A DNA stretch of 64,000 bases from Paraflavitalea sp. CAU 1676 (GCF_029223285.1 NZ_JARHUJ010000006.1:186001-250000); one strand, 5' to 3'; counted from the stretch's first letter, positions 18,326 through 27,115 are shown. A program made the numbers and translations. Notes: a model not told the origin generated them from the letters alone.

Positions 18326-18497
18326 TTGACCTGGTTTTAACCGTTAAAATCTGTTGATGATACAATAGGTCGATCATGCCAGAAGCAAACCACTTTCTGA
18401 TAGAGGCATTATAAACGCTTCTGGTGCGAGCAGTCGTTGTTGGCGATTATCCCTTTCAGCGAATTGGCGGGATACTTTTCTATATAGACGATAAAAC

Positions 18498-19274
18498 TCA
18501 GGCTACCGCTGCCGGCTCATTTAATTTTGTCAAAAATTTATGGAGTATCCGGTTGAATTCGTCGGGTACTTCCATCATCGGCGCGTGCCCACACTTGTCG
18601 ATAAAGTGCAATTCGCTATTGGGGATCAGTTTTTGAAACTCTCTGGCAACGAAAGGTGGTGTTACCGAATCGTTGTTCCCCCATATTAGTAACGTAGGTT
18701 GCTTGATTTGATTGAGTTCTTCGCCCAAATTATTCCGGATGGCACTTTTGGCCAGGGCAATAACCTTGATGGCTTTGAGACGGTTATTGACTGTCTCATA
18801 CACCTCATCCACGATTTCCTTGGTGGCTACACTGGGATCGTAGAAAGTTACTTCCGCTTTCTTTTTAATATACTCATAATCACCTCTCTTGGGATAAGTA
18901 TCGCCCATTCCGTTCTCAAAAAGGCCTGAGCTTCCGGTAAGGATCAGTGACTTTATCCGTTCGGGGTGTTTAAGGATATATAATAAACCAACATGCCCGC
19001 CAAGTGAGTTACCCAGCAGATGCACGTTCTTATAATCGCGGTGCTCCAGGAATTTGTGGACGTATTTCTGTAATCCGCCAACAGAAGTGTGGAGGAGGTC
19101 AAGATCAAGCAAAGGGAGCATGGGCACCACTACCTTGTAATGATGCTTGAAATAATCTATCAAATCATTGAAGTTTCCCAGCGCGCCGAACAAACCGTGT
19201 AACAATACCAACGGTTCACCCTCACCTTCTTCAATAAATTTGAACTTATCCACTTGTTTGATCTCGTAATTCAT
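18498..19274 (-). CDS. Alpha/beta fold hydrolase
   Basis: A 258-residue cytoplasmic enzyme. LLHGLFGALGNF forms the oxyanion region, the nucleophile is Ser90 in LLGNSLGGH, the acid is probably in WGNNDSVTP and the catalytic His in KCGHAPMMEVP. It resembles 2-hydroxymuconic semialdehyde hydrolase-like and other MhpC/BioH-type enzymes, so the substrate cannot be named. It is in the same direction as its neighbours but is separated from the CBS gene by 170 bases. Confidence 0.88.
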   Translation of the reverse strand: MNYEIKQVDKFKFIEEGEGEPLVLLHGLFGALGNFNDLIDYFKHHYKVVVPMLPLLDLDLLHTSVGGLQKYVHKFLEHRDYKNVHLLGNSLGGHVGLLYILKHPERIKSLILTGSSGLFENGMGDTYPKRGDYEYIKKKAEVTFYDPSVATKEIVDEVYETVNNRLKAIKVIALAKSAIRNNLGEELNQIKQPTLLIWGNNDSVTPPFVAREFQKLIPNSELHFIDKCGHAPMMEVPDEFNRILHKFLTKLNEPAAVA

Positions 19275-19407
19275 CTCTTAATTCGGTTCAGTTCAGTCAA
19301 TTATTCGCTAAAATAAACGTTTTACCGCAAATATCACATCCCGACCATTTTGCGGTTAAATTTTTACTGTAAACTACTGATTATTTTGCTTGTTTAAGTT
19401 GTTCTGT

Positions 19408-19947
19408 TTAGTGAACACCTTGTTTCGCAATATGATCGAAAAATCCCTCCAGCTCTGTAAACATATCTTTAAACCATGGAACAAGCCTGCCCAATGCATT
19501 TATTACCATAGGGCCCAGTGGCTGTATTTTGGAATAAGTAACCGATTGGGCTATTGTCTCTTCTTTGATCAGTTTAAGCTCGGTGGCATAAAACAACAAC
19601 ACACTAAATGCAAAGGTGTATACTATTATATATAACAACATACCCCCTAAGCGGTTCACCCAACCCATCAAAGTTACCTCCAGCGAAGCCTCGATCAGGT
19701 TTGCTCCCAGCCTTATAAGCAGGATCACGCCGATCAGTACAATGGCAAAAGACAGAAATGGCAGCCACTGAACAGAAACGTTGGTGGAGTCCTTCAGCCA
19801 GCCGGCTACCAGGGTTGATAGCTTCAGGGCAGCTGCTATACCAACGATAATGGCTATGACCGAAAATACTGCAATTATAAGACCCCGCCGCCATCCTTTG
19901 ATCACGGCCAGTAACAGCAAGATCGCAAATAGTATATCGACTATCAT
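19408..19947 (-). CDS. CvpA family membrane protein
   Basis: A 179-residue protein with four predicted membrane segments (about residues 2-20, 24-46, 62-83 and 102-122) and the CvpA opening MIVDILFAILLLLAVIKGWRRG, broken by charged residues. The family is named for colicin V production, and current data link it to envelope stress. Its start overlaps the stop of the YqeY-like gene by one base (TAATG), a sign of translational coupling. Confidence 0.88.
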   Translation of the reverse strand: MIVDILFAILLLLAVIKGWRRGLIIAVFSVIAIIVGIAAALKLSTLVAGWLKDSTNVSVQWLPFLSFAIVLIGVILLIRLGANLIEASLEVTLMGWVNRLGGMLLYIIVYTFAFSVLLFYATELKLIKEETIAQSVTYSKIQPLGPMVINALGRLVPWFKDMFTELEGFFDHIAKQGVH

Positions 19948-20399
19948 TATTTTGCCAGCAATTCCTTGACAGCTGCGCTGATGGCTTTCCCATCGGCCTT
20001 CCCGGCCAACTGCTTGGTGGCAGCCCCCATCACCTTACCCAGATCGGCCAGTGACGTAGCCCCTACTTCGGCAATCAGACTGGTAAGAAAGCCCTTCAGT
20101 TCTTCTGCACCCATTTGCTTGGGCAGAAACTTCTCGATCACGGCTATTTCTTCCTGTTCCTTCTGCGCAAGGTCGGCCCTGTTCTGCTGCTGAAAGATCT
20201 CCAGGGAGTCTTTGCGTTGCTTCACCATCTTCTGAAGCAGTTTTACCTCATCTTCCTCTTTCAGTTCTCCTCCGGCGCCTTCCGACGTTTTTGCCAGGAG
20301 AATGGCCGCTTTAATAGCCCTGAGGCTACGCAACGCTACTTCGTCCTTGGCCAGCATGGCCGTCTTCAGGTCGGTGGTTATAAGTTGTTCTAAAGCCAT
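19947..20399 (-). CDS. GatB/YqeY domain-containing protein
   Basis: A 150-residue protein of the YqeY family, related to the tail domain of the Asp/Glu-tRNA amidotransferase subunit GatB. Signatures are LKTAMLAKDEVALRSLRAIKAAI in the N-terminal helix bundle and LGKVMGAATKQLAGKADGK in the C-terminal part. Free-standing YqeY has no settled function; tRNA binding is plausible. It is coupled to cvpA downstream and lies 10 bases after gldC. Confidence 0.92.
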   Translation of the reverse strand: MALEQLITTDLKTAMLAKDEVALRSLRAIKAAILLAKTSEGAGGELKEEDEVKLLQKMVKQRKDSLEIFQQQNRADLAQKEQEEIAVIEKFLPKQMGAEELKGFLTSLIAEVGATSLADLGKVMGAATKQLAGKADGKAISAAVKELLAK

Positions 20400-20409
20400 A
20401 ATGGTAATG

Positions 20410-20757
20410 TTATGCCTTGTTTTCCTTTAATTGGATGTCCTGGAATTTAGTATAAAAAGCCTTGGCAAATTCCCTGATGTCATTTACCAGCTCCTGTTGA
20501 TGGGTAGCTCTTTCGAACGAATCGGCCATCGTCATCATAGTTTGGTAATAAAAGTCGGCCATTTCATCGACCATCATCTCTTTGGTCCAGAGATCCATCC
20601 GAAGCGCCGATTTATCGCCTCCATCCCAAAACGACAACATGAGCGCTTTGGCGGGGCGGGGGATATCGGCAGTGCTGGCGGTAGCGCTCCAGCTGATCTG
20701 CTCCGGAACGTTCTTCTCGTCGAGGGCGACGTCGATCGTTATCGTGGATTTCTTCAT
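20410..20757 (-). CDS. gldC: Gliding motility protein GldC
   Basis: A 115-residue cytoplasmic protein with the GldC pattern: KSTITIDVALDEKNVPE, ISWSATAS, KALMLSFWDG and LRMDLWTKEMMVDEMADFYYQT (broken by small turns). In Flavobacterium GldC supports gliding but is not strictly required; homologues also occur in non-gliding Bacteroidota. It is the first gene of the long minus-strand envelope run, has its own promoter element upstream, and diverges from the DUF4290 gene. Confidence 0.93.
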   Translation of the reverse strand: MKKSTITIDVALDEKNVPEQISWSATASTADIPRPAKALMLSFWDGGDKSALRMDLWTKEMMVDEMADFYYQTMMTMADSFERATHQQELVNDIREFAKAFYTKFQDIQLKENKA

Positions 20758-20793
20758 TTTTTATTGAATATCAGGTTTTTGTATATAGAACGA

Positions 20794-20801
20794 CAAAAAT
20801 A
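20794..20801 (-). promoter_or_regulatory. Putative -7 element for gldC operon
   Basis: Minus-strand tatttttg matches TANNTTTG 37 bases before the gldC start. No TTG is found at the usual -33 distance, so confidence is limited. Confidence 0.4.
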
Positions 20802-20946
20802 CGTCGAATAATGTTCTTTTCCCGCACAAAACCCTGCAAAGGTTGTTCTCCTATATTACCCAGGGCGTCTTATTAACCACTGAAACAGATGAAGTTGCTA
20901 TTTTATTTCGCAACAAATCTGCTTTCGTATTATAAACTTACTTTGT

Positions 20947-20954
20947 TACTTTTG
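20947..20954 (+). promoter_or_regulatory. -7 element of DUF4290-murA promoter
   Basis: The sequence tacttttg matches TANNTTTG. It is so close to the ATG at 20960 that a transcript would start at or after it, which argues for the downstream ATG at 20981 as the real start. A weak -33 (ttcg) lies 19 bases upstream. Confidence 0.55.
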
Positions 20955-20980
20955 TAAGCATGTCAAATACACTAGGGGAA

Positions 20981-21727
20981 ATGGAGTATAACACCACCCG
21001 AAACCATCTGATCTACCGGGAATATGGCCGTCATATTCAGAAGATGATTGAATACCTGTTGAGTCTGGAGGACGCTGAGGCCCGCCAGCGCAATGCGTAT
21101 GCTGTGATCGAACTGATGGGATTTCTCAACCCGCACCTGAAAAACGTTGAAGACTTCCGCCATAAATTATGGGATCACCTGTTCCTGATCGCCGATTTCA
21201 AACTGGATGTTGAATCGCCCTATCCGATCCCCACGAGGGAGACTTTGAAGGCAAGACCCAAGCCGCTTCCTTATCCCAAGCGCTACCCCAAGTTCAGCCA
21301 CCTCGGCAAGAACCTGGAGCTGGTAATCAATAAAGCACTGAAAGAAGACAATCCCGAAAAACGCCAGGGCTTTGCCAACGCAGTAGCTTATTACATGAAG
21401 CTGGCCTATAACAACTGGCACAAGGAAACAGTACACGACGACGCTATTCAAAGCGAGCTGACCAACCTGACCGATGGCCAGCTGACCTTTACCAATACAC
21501 CTTATGTACGTCAGCATCGCCCCAATGAAGGACGCGACCGCGACAACAGGGGTGGTGGTGGATATGGCGACTTCCGCAATAAGCGTAACCAGAAGTTCCA
21601 GCACCAGAACCGCGACAACAGAGGTGGCGGCGGCGGCGGTAACCGCAACGACAGAAACGATCGCAACGACCGCAATGATCGCAACGACCGTGGCGGTAAC
21701 AACAAGTTCAAGAAACGCTACAAGTAA
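20981..21727 (+). CDS. DUF4290 family protein with Arg/Gly/Asn-rich tail
   Basis: A 248-residue protein. The start MEYNTTRNHLIYREYGRHIQ is the conserved family N-terminus, and the ATG at 20981 follows a purine-rich aggggaa that could bind ribosomes; an ATG 21 bases upstream is too close to the promoter. Residues 1-170 are the globular DUF4290 part. The last 70 residues are low complexity: RDNRGGGG blocks, five NDR repeats and a basic end, resembling RNA-binding RGG tails. The family is found next to murA in Bacteroidota and has no known function. Confidence 0.9.
   Translation: MEYNTTRNHLIYREYGRHIQKMIEYLLSLEDAEARQRNAYAVIELMGFLNPHLKNVEDFRHKLWDHLFLIADFKLDVESPYPIPTRETLKARPKPLPYPKRYPKFSHLGKNLELVINKALKEDNPEKRQGFANAVAYYMKLAYNNWHKETVHDDAIQSELTNLTDGQLTFTNTPYVRQHRPNEGRDRDNRGGGGYGDFRNKRNQKFQHQNRDNRGGGGGGNRNDRNDRNDRNDRNDRGGNNKFKKRYK
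21641..21691 (+). repeat. In-frame 9-bp tandem repeat encoding (NDR)n
   Basis: About five copies of a 9-base unit (aacgaccgc-like, with synonymous variation) encode Asn-Asp-Arg repeats in the tail of the DUF4290 protein. Copy number may vary between strains without changing frame. Confidence 0.85.
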
Positions 21728-21754
21728 GCAGGTTCAATAAAGTAAAATATTAAT

Positions 21755-21790
21755 AAGTTGATCGGGAGGCTGGTCAACTTTTTTTATTTT
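21755..21790 (+). terminator. Terminator between DUF4290 gene and murA
   Basis: Arms aagttgatc and ggtcaactt pair over 8 of 9 positions around an 8-base loop, followed by a long T-tract. It lies 28 bases after the DUF4290 stop, so murA may be read partly from its own promoter. Confidence 0.8.
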
Positions 21791-21832
21791 GCACTCCTTT
21801 AAATCAATCACCTTTCAATTCCCAGCCAAGCT

Positions 21833-23140
21833 ATGCTATCCTTTGAAGTAAACGGCGGTAAGAAACTGCGCGGCGAGATCAATCCGCAAGGCGCCAAAAA
21901 TGAAGCGCTCCAGATCATTAGCGCCGTATTGCTAACGCCGGAAAAAGTTACGATCACCAATATTCCCGACATCCTCGATGTTAACCTGCTTATTGAGCTG
22001 TTGGGCGAAATGAACGTCAAGATCGAACGGCCACAGCGCGATACCTGCATATTTCAGGCAGACAATGTAAACGTCGATTACCTGCGCAGCGAAGATTATA
22101 AAAAGAAGAGCGGCAGACTGCGCGGATCGGTGATGCTGGCTGGCCCATTGCTCGCACGCTATCGCAAAGCATTTATTCCAAGGCCTGGTGGCGATAAGAT
22201 CGGCCGCCGCAGGCTCGACACCCATATATTAGGTTTTGAAAAACTGGGCGCCACCTTCAATTACGAATCGGGCGATGGCTTTTTCCACCTCGAAGCATCC
22301 AACCTGAAAGGCGCTTACCTGCTGCTTGACGAACCATCCGTTACGGGCACTGCCAATATCGTGATGGCGGCAGTGATGGCAAAAGGAACTACCACCATTT
22401 ACAATGCCGCCTGTGAGCCCTACCTGCAGCAGCTTTGTAAGATGCTTACCCGCATGGGTGCCAAGATCAGCGGCGTCGGTAGTAACCTGCTTGTTATTGA
22501 AGGCGTTGACTATCTCGGCGGAACCGAACACCGCATGCTGCCCGATATGATCGAGATCGGTTCTTTTATCGGCCTGGCAGCCATGACGCAAAGCGATATC
22601 ACCATTAAAAACGTAAGCCTCGACAACCTCGGCGTGATCCCGGAGAAGTTCAAACAACTGGGCATCCAGATGGAATTCATCGGCGATGATATCCATGTGC
22701 CCGAGCAGGAGATGTATGAAATAACCACCTTCCTCGATGGGTCGGTGCTCACTATCTACGATCATCCATGGCCAGGCTTTACGCCCGACCTCATCAGCAT
22801 TGTGCTGGTGACAGCAACGCAGGCCAGAGGCAGTGTGCTGATCCATCAGAAGATGTTTGAAAGCCGACTCTTCTTTGTAGACAAACTGATCGATATGGGA
22901 GCGCGTATCATCCTCTGCGACCCACACCGTGCAGCCGTGATCGGTCTCGGCCGTGAGCAGAACCTGCGTGGCATCACCATGAGCAGCCCTGATATCAGAG
23001 CAGGGGTATCCTTGTTGATCGCCGCTTTGAGCGCCGATGGCCGTAGCATTATCCAGAACATCGAGCAAATAGACCGCGGATACCAGCAGATCGATGAACG
23101 CCTGCGCAAGCTGGGCGCCGACATTCGCCGCATCTCTTAA
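21833..23140 (+). CDS. murA: UDP-N-acetylglucosamine 1-carboxyvinyltransferase
   Basis: A 435-residue EPSP-synthase-fold enzyme catalysing the first committed step of peptidoglycan synthesis, the transfer of enolpyruvate to UDP-GlcNAc. The N-terminus has the binding motif PQGAKNEAL with Lys22 and Asn23. The active loop reads PRPGGDKIGRR, so Asp121 replaces the cysteine that most bacterial MurA enzymes carry there and that fosfomycin alkylates. The rest (LRAG-type segments, PDIRAGVSLLIAAL, QIDRGYQQIDERLR) is standard. A strong terminator follows. Confidence 0.95.
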   Translation: MLSFEVNGGKKLRGEINPQGAKNEALQIISAVLLTPEKVTITNIPDILDVNLLIELLGEMNVKIERPQRDTCIFQADNVNVDYLRSEDYKKKSGRLRGSVMLAGPLLARYRKAFIPRPGGDKIGRRRLDTHILGFEKLGATFNYESGDGFFHLEASNLKGAYLLLDEPSVTGTANIVMAAVMAKGTTTIYNAACEPYLQQLCKMLTRMGAKISGVGSNLLVIEGVDYLGGTEHRMLPDMIEIGSFIGLAAMTQSDITIKNVSLDNLGVIPEKFKQLGIQMEFIGDDIHVPEQEMYEITTFLDGSVLTIYDHPWPGFTPDLISIVLVTATQARGSVLIHQKMFESRLFFVDKLIDMGARIILCDPHRAAVIGLGREQNLRGITMSSPDIRAGVSLLIAALSADGRSIIQNIEQIDRGYQQIDERLRKLGADIRRIS

Positions 23141-23164
23141 TATTCAGGTGATCTATAAAATACA

Positions 23165-23202
23165 AATCCCGGAACGGCTATGCTGTTCCGGGATTCTTTT
23201 TT
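23165..23202 (+). terminator. Intrinsic terminator of murA
   Basis: A perfect 11-bp stem (aatcccggaac / gttccgggatt) with a 9-base loop is followed by cttttttg. Confidence 0.92.
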
Positions 23203-23215
23203 GCATCCTGCTACC

Positions 23216-25633
23216 CTATTCAATATCACAACCGATGGGCGCGCCCGGTGGAATTTCTTTGTGTATGGTGGGCTTCGCTTTATCGGGCGCTTTCATACGC
23301 TCCAAGGCAAATGCCAGATGTGCTGTATAATCTGCGTCTTTGCTTAGTTTCTGCTGAGACTGGATGTATGTTTTCAGCTGACTGATCGCCAGTTGTGTAA
23401 CCGCCCTCGTTTGGAAGGAGGCATTGTCATCGACAGAAACGGTGAGCAGGTAAGTCAGCAGCACTTGTTCTGTTTGCAACTGGATCAATTTTTCCATACC
23501 TGTGCTGCGGGTAGCTTTCCAGGTTTTAGCGATCAATGTATTGATCATGTCGGCCAGGCCAAGCCCGTCCTGTTGTACCTGATATTGCACCATGCGGTTG
23601 AGCCGTTCGGTATTGAACAGGAACGAAAGCGGAAGATCGGCCGCCGTTTCTGCAGGCGCCAGCGCATCGAAAGCGAGTCCGGTCCTTTTCTTAAACAACT
23701 CTCTGGTAAAATTGTAGCCGGCTGGTCTCGGCGGTATCAGTTTAACAATGTTATCGGGTATACGTAAGGTTTGCGGATCAAGGCAATCGATGAGTGCATT
23801 TAGTGCATGCTGCTGTTCTGCTTTACTAACAGGGCGCGTGACGGTTTGCCCATCTCCGCGCAAGGCATAGGTATAATGCATGCCTCCGATGATCTTTGTT
23901 ACGGCTTCGGCCTGATAGCGATGAAACAGGTAAACGGGCACCAGCACATCTTCAAGCATGGCCATCGATTGTCCCGGCCGGATGTTCTTTTCGCCAAATT
24001 GAGCCAGGGCCTTTTTACGTATGGCGAGTACCTCTTTCAGTTCCTGGGTGGCATCTGCCCCATTATCCCATAAATGCGCCTGCGGATGCAGGCCGCCGGC
24101 GGCGCGCGCATCGCGGTCGGCGATATACTGCAGGCCTTTGGCTGCAGCCTCGCGCAGGATATTGTCGAGCGCTTTGGCTTCTTCTGTGCCTTTGGGAAAA
24201 TCCTGGTAACCCCAGGTAATGGCAGCTTTGTCCCACGCACCTATCTTATTATCGTAAGCATCGGAAAGATCGATCTGCCCTGTGGGCGACAGTTTCACCT
24301 GGGGATGCGGATAGTCCATCACGCTGGCGCGATCACTTACACTGGAAGCGTAGTTATGCATGAGCCCCAGGGTGTGCCCCACTTCATGCGCTGCCAATTG
24401 CTGCAGACGGGACAGCGCCATTTTCAGCATTTTATCGTCGGCGGGAGCGCCATTTTCGAAAGGAGCCAACAGTCCCTGTGCTATCAGATAGTCCTGGCGC
24501 ACCCGCAGAGAGCCCAGGGTTACATGTCCTTTGATGATCTCACCGGTGCGGGGGTCTGTTACGCTGTTTCCATACGACCAACCGCGGGTAGACCGGTGAA
24601 CCCAGTTGATGACGTTGTAGCGTACATCCATTGGGTCGGCGCTATCCGGCAGCACTTTAACCTGGAAGGCATTGCGATAACCGGCCGCTTCGAAAGCCTG
24701 GTTCCACCACGATGCTCCTTCGAGCAGGGCGCTACGGATGGGCTCGGGCGTGCCATTGTCGAGATAATAAATGATTGGTTTAACGGGGTCGCTGATAGCG
24801 GCGGCAGGATCTTTCTTTTTCAGCCGGTGCCGGGCAACATAATATTTCTCGATAGGAGCTGAAACAGGCGAGCTATAGTCGAAAAATGATGTACCAAAAT
24901 AACCTGATCTCGGGTCAAACAATCGAGGCTGGTAATCGCTATCGGGCAATTGTACAAAAGAGTGGTGAATGCGTAGGGTTACGGCATCTGGCGACGGGGT
25001 AACGGCATTCACAAAACTGCCCGTTTCGCCATCGCTGTTCACCAACGTAATGGTAACTTCTACCTCAGTATTATTGGGGAAGTTCTTTGTGCGCGGCAGG
25101 TAAAGCGCAGACCTGCTTTTATCGAAAGCATAACTCCCCTGGCGGGATGATTTGAGCCGGTTGCCAACGCGAATGGCATCCCGGACAATAAAGTCGGTGG
25201 CATCTACCAGGTAGTGACCATTGGTTTCCGCTTCAACCGTGAAACCCCAGATGGCGGATTGTGCAAAGGATTGTTCCACCGCTTTGCGTTCGGCAGGGTC
25301 GTTGGTGAGGGCGCGATAGTCGTAGTTGGGTACGACCATCAATATTTTACGGCCCACTTTGGTGAACCTCACGATGCGTGTAGCATCGAGCAGGCCCCTG
25401 TCGAGCCCTATGTCGTTGGATCCCAATCCTGCCGGCAGGGAGGTGACATAGATCATTTCCGAGTCGAGCTTGTTGATATCGAGCCAGATCCTGCCGGTAT
25501 TTTCATCCCAGTAAAAATCGAGGAACCCGGCATGTTTTTTCAAGCCTGCGGTTTTATCCGAAATGGTCGGTAGTGATTGGGCGGAAGTAAATAAAGAGAA
25601 CAGTAGGAAAGAGAACAGGTAGATAAATCTCAT
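23216..25633 (-). CDS. Secreted zinc-dependent metalloprotease (metzincin-like, DUF5117/DUF4953 type)
   Basis: An 805-residue exported protein with signal MRFIYLFSFLLFSLFTSAQ. Residues 40-290 match the DUF5117 region (SLPAGLGSNDIGLDRG, VRFTKVGRKILMV). The zinc site HEVGHTLGLMH near residue 413 fits HExxHxxGxxH of metzincins, and a Met-turn-like SVMDYPHP follows about 20 residues later. The rest is the DUF4953 type C-terminus. These large proteases are frequent in Bacteroidota; substrates are unknown. It converges on murA. Confidence 0.92.
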   Translation of the reverse strand: MRFIYLFSFLLFSLFTSAQSLPTISDKTAGLKKHAGFLDFYWDENTGRIWLDINKLDSEMIYVTSLPAGLGSNDIGLDRGLLDATRIVRFTKVGRKILMVVPNYDYRALTNDPAERKAVEQSFAQSAIWGFTVEAETNGHYLVDATDFIVRDAIRVGNRLKSSRQGSYAFDKSRSALYLPRTKNFPNNTEVEVTITLVNSDGETGSFVNAVTPSPDAVTLRIHHSFVQLPDSDYQPRLFDPRSGYFGTSFFDYSSPVSAPIEKYYVARHRLKKKDPAAAISDPVKPIIYYLDNGTPEPIRSALLEGASWWNQAFEAAGYRNAFQVKVLPDSADPMDVRYNVINWVHRSTRGWSYGNSVTDPRTGEIIKGHVTLGSLRVRQDYLIAQGLLAPFENGAPADDKMLKMALSRLQQLAAHEVGHTLGLMHNYASSVSDRASVMDYPHPQVKLSPTGQIDLSDAYDNKIGAWDKAAITWGYQDFPKGTEEAKALDNILREAAAKGLQYIADRDARAAGGLHPQAHLWDNGADATQELKEVLAIRKKALAQFGEKNIRPGQSMAMLEDVLVPVYLFHRYQAEAVTKIIGGMHYTYALRGDGQTVTRPVSKAEQQHALNALIDCLDPQTLRIPDNIVKLIPPRPAGYNFTRELFKKRTGLAFDALAPAETAADLPLSFLFNTERLNRMVQYQVQQDGLGLADMINTLIAKTWKATRSTGMEKLIQLQTEQVLLTYLLTVSVDDNASFQTRAVTQLAISQLKTYIQSQQKLSKDADYTAHLAFALERMKAPDKAKPTIHKEIPPGAPIGCDIE

Positions 25634-25690
25634 TGCAGCACTTTTAGGTGCAACAAGATAAGGAAATTGACAGGTTGTTAATTCCCGTTA

Positions 25691-25909
25691 TCAGGCAACG
25701 CGGTTACTTTTCCACCAACGGTATCCCACATACCCCATGATGGCTAAAGGAGTGAATGCGAGGTAAATGATGCCTGTATTCAGCGCTTTTGCGGGACGTT
25801 CACCGAGTTGAGAAGCGGTTTTTGTGCAAATAGAACACTGTGCAAGGGCTCCGGTGGAGAACATTGTTAATATTAACAATACGGGTAATATCAATCGGCA
25901 CTTCTTCAT
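25691..25909 (-). CDS. Small exported membrane-anchored protein
   Basis: A 72-residue protein from the ATG at 25909. It has a signal-like N-terminus (MKKCRLILPVLLILTMFSTGALAQ) followed by CSIC, a linker (KTASQLGERPAKALNTGI) and a C-terminal membrane segment (YLAFTPLAIMGYVGY) with a basic end. The CxxC just after the cleavage site might bind metal or form a disulfide. Similar small proteins are common in Bacteroidota, but I know of no function. It lies 57 bases upstream of the metalloprotease gene and may be co-transcribed. Confidence 0.7.
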   Translation of the reverse strand: MKKCRLILPVLLILTMFSTGALAQCSICTKTASQLGERPAKALNTGIIYLAFTPLAIMGYVGYRWWKSNRVA

Positions 25910-26084
25910 AATTCGTAAGGAATCACAAAAATACGAGCAAAACAGGAACTGAGCAAGTGGTGGTTTACAGCGCAGCCAGGGGCCCGCCCGAGGCACCCCG
26001 GATCTGGTAAACACATCCACCCCGCTAAGAATGCCCGATTAGGTTCCTGCGCCAACGACAAAACACGGACAATGCCCCTCTTTT

Positions 26085-26113
26085 AAACAAAAAGCCCCGC
26101 TATTCAGCGGGGC
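26085..26113 (-). terminator. Terminator of the PepSY-like secreted protein gene
   Basis: The stem gccccgct / agcggggc (8 bp, loop attc) is followed on the minus strand by TTTTTGTTT. It lies 28 bases after the stop of the gene at 26141. Confidence 0.88.
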
Positions 26114-26140
26114 CTATGTAGTTGCAATGAATTGTTGTTA

Positions 26141-26584
26141 TTATTTCTTATCCTTTTTAAATGTTTCCCAACCGGCAGAGCCGAAGGATTTGAGCACTAC
26201 TGTCTGGTCGCTGTTTTGCACCGTTACATAGTAGTAAGTGGTATTCTCGGAGGCCATTTCAAAGAGGTCGCTGATCCAATAGCCTGCATAAGACTTCTTC
26301 AGATCGCTGAGCAGGTTGATGGGCAATTGACCGGAAACGATGTTCCTTACTACTGCCAGCAGGTTACCTTCTTCTGAATAATAGGCGAACATCACCTGAT
26401 CGTTCAGCTTGAAGGTTGCCTTTGAAATGTCTTTTGATTTTTCCCAGCTAACATCCTGTGCGGATGCAAACTCCTTCTTGAAGGAATTAATAACTTGTTC
26501 GTTTACGTTTTCTGTCTTGTGGGCAAAGGTGGCACTAAGACCAACTGCTAACAGCAGTACCCAGGTTAAAATTGTCTTTTTCAT
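26141..26584 (-). CDS. Small secreted protein, probably PepSY-like
   Basis: A 147-residue protein with signal peptide MKKTILTWVLLLAVGLSATFA. The mature part has the layout of the PepSY-like secreted proteins of Bacteroidota: a helix (VINSFKKEFASAQDVSWEK), a strand (ATFKLNDQVMFAYYSEEG), and a second half with LLSDLKKSYAGYWISDLFEM and YYYVTVQNSDQTVVLKS. It is periplasmic or surface exposed; the role is unknown. It has a clear upstream promoter giving a leader of about 187 bases and its own terminator. Confidence 0.75.
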   Translation of the reverse strand: MKKTILTWVLLLAVGLSATFAHKTENVNEQVINSFKKEFASAQDVSWEKSKDISKATFKLNDQVMFAYYSEEGNLLAVVRNIVSGQLPINLLSDLKKSYAGYWISDLFEMASENTTYYYVTVQNSDQTVVLKSFGSAGWETFKKDKK

Positions 26585-27115
26585 TTTAAATGCTTTTTTT
26601 GTTTTTATGGCTATTATTAACTTAAGTGTTGCGCTATACTTGTTGCATCACACTTAATAAGACGCGACTAATTTTCGAATGTTACAACCTGTTTCCTGTT
26701 TTTTTATCCTTTTGATTTCTTTAACAAATCAACTTTGTTCGCTGCAGAAACCGTGGATCATGAACCAGATTGCGCCGCAAAGTTAGCAACGATTTTTTCT
26801 CTTGCAAGTGATCATTGAGTGAACGGTAGTGTTCTTTGAATGAAATGCGGGTTTATTATAACAAAATGGGGATGGGCGGCAAAAGCGAAGCTGGCAGGGC
26901 ATTTCAGGCGACTAACCGATAGCCACATTGATAATCAAGCAGATAAATTAAAGCCGCCAAACAACTGTATCATAAGCGTACAGTTGTGTCGCGTGGTTTT
27001 ACTTACACACTCATCGTATTTACTGAGTGCTGCAAAATAATGTTAAAATAATATGCTTGACTTTCTCATTGATTTGACAGCACTACCTGTGATAGGCAGG
27101 TGCTTTTATCATTGG
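26585..27115. other. Long intergenic region with leader of the PepSY-like gene
   Basis: A 530-base stretch. The left 190 bases are the predicted leader of the minus-strand gene at 26584, with an 8-bp inverted repeat (26622-26629 / 26650-26657). A consensus promoter lies at 26778-26807. The right part (26810-27115) shows no gene; a 66-codon plus-strand open frame at 26840 lacks supporting signals. Confidence 0.6.
26778..26807 (-). promoter_or_regulatory. Consensus Bacteroidota promoter for PepSY-like gene
   Basis: On the minus strand TTG, a 19-base spacer and taactttg match TTG-N19-TANNTTTG exactly. The predicted start is about 26771. Confidence 0.7.

Noticed and set aside
22229-23068. 279-codon open frame antisense to murA
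   Set aside because: Shadow of murA; no signature.
26840-27040. 66-codon plus-strand frame between the PepSY-like and LytTR genes
   Set aside because: No promoter, ribosome site or motif; composition is not gene-like.
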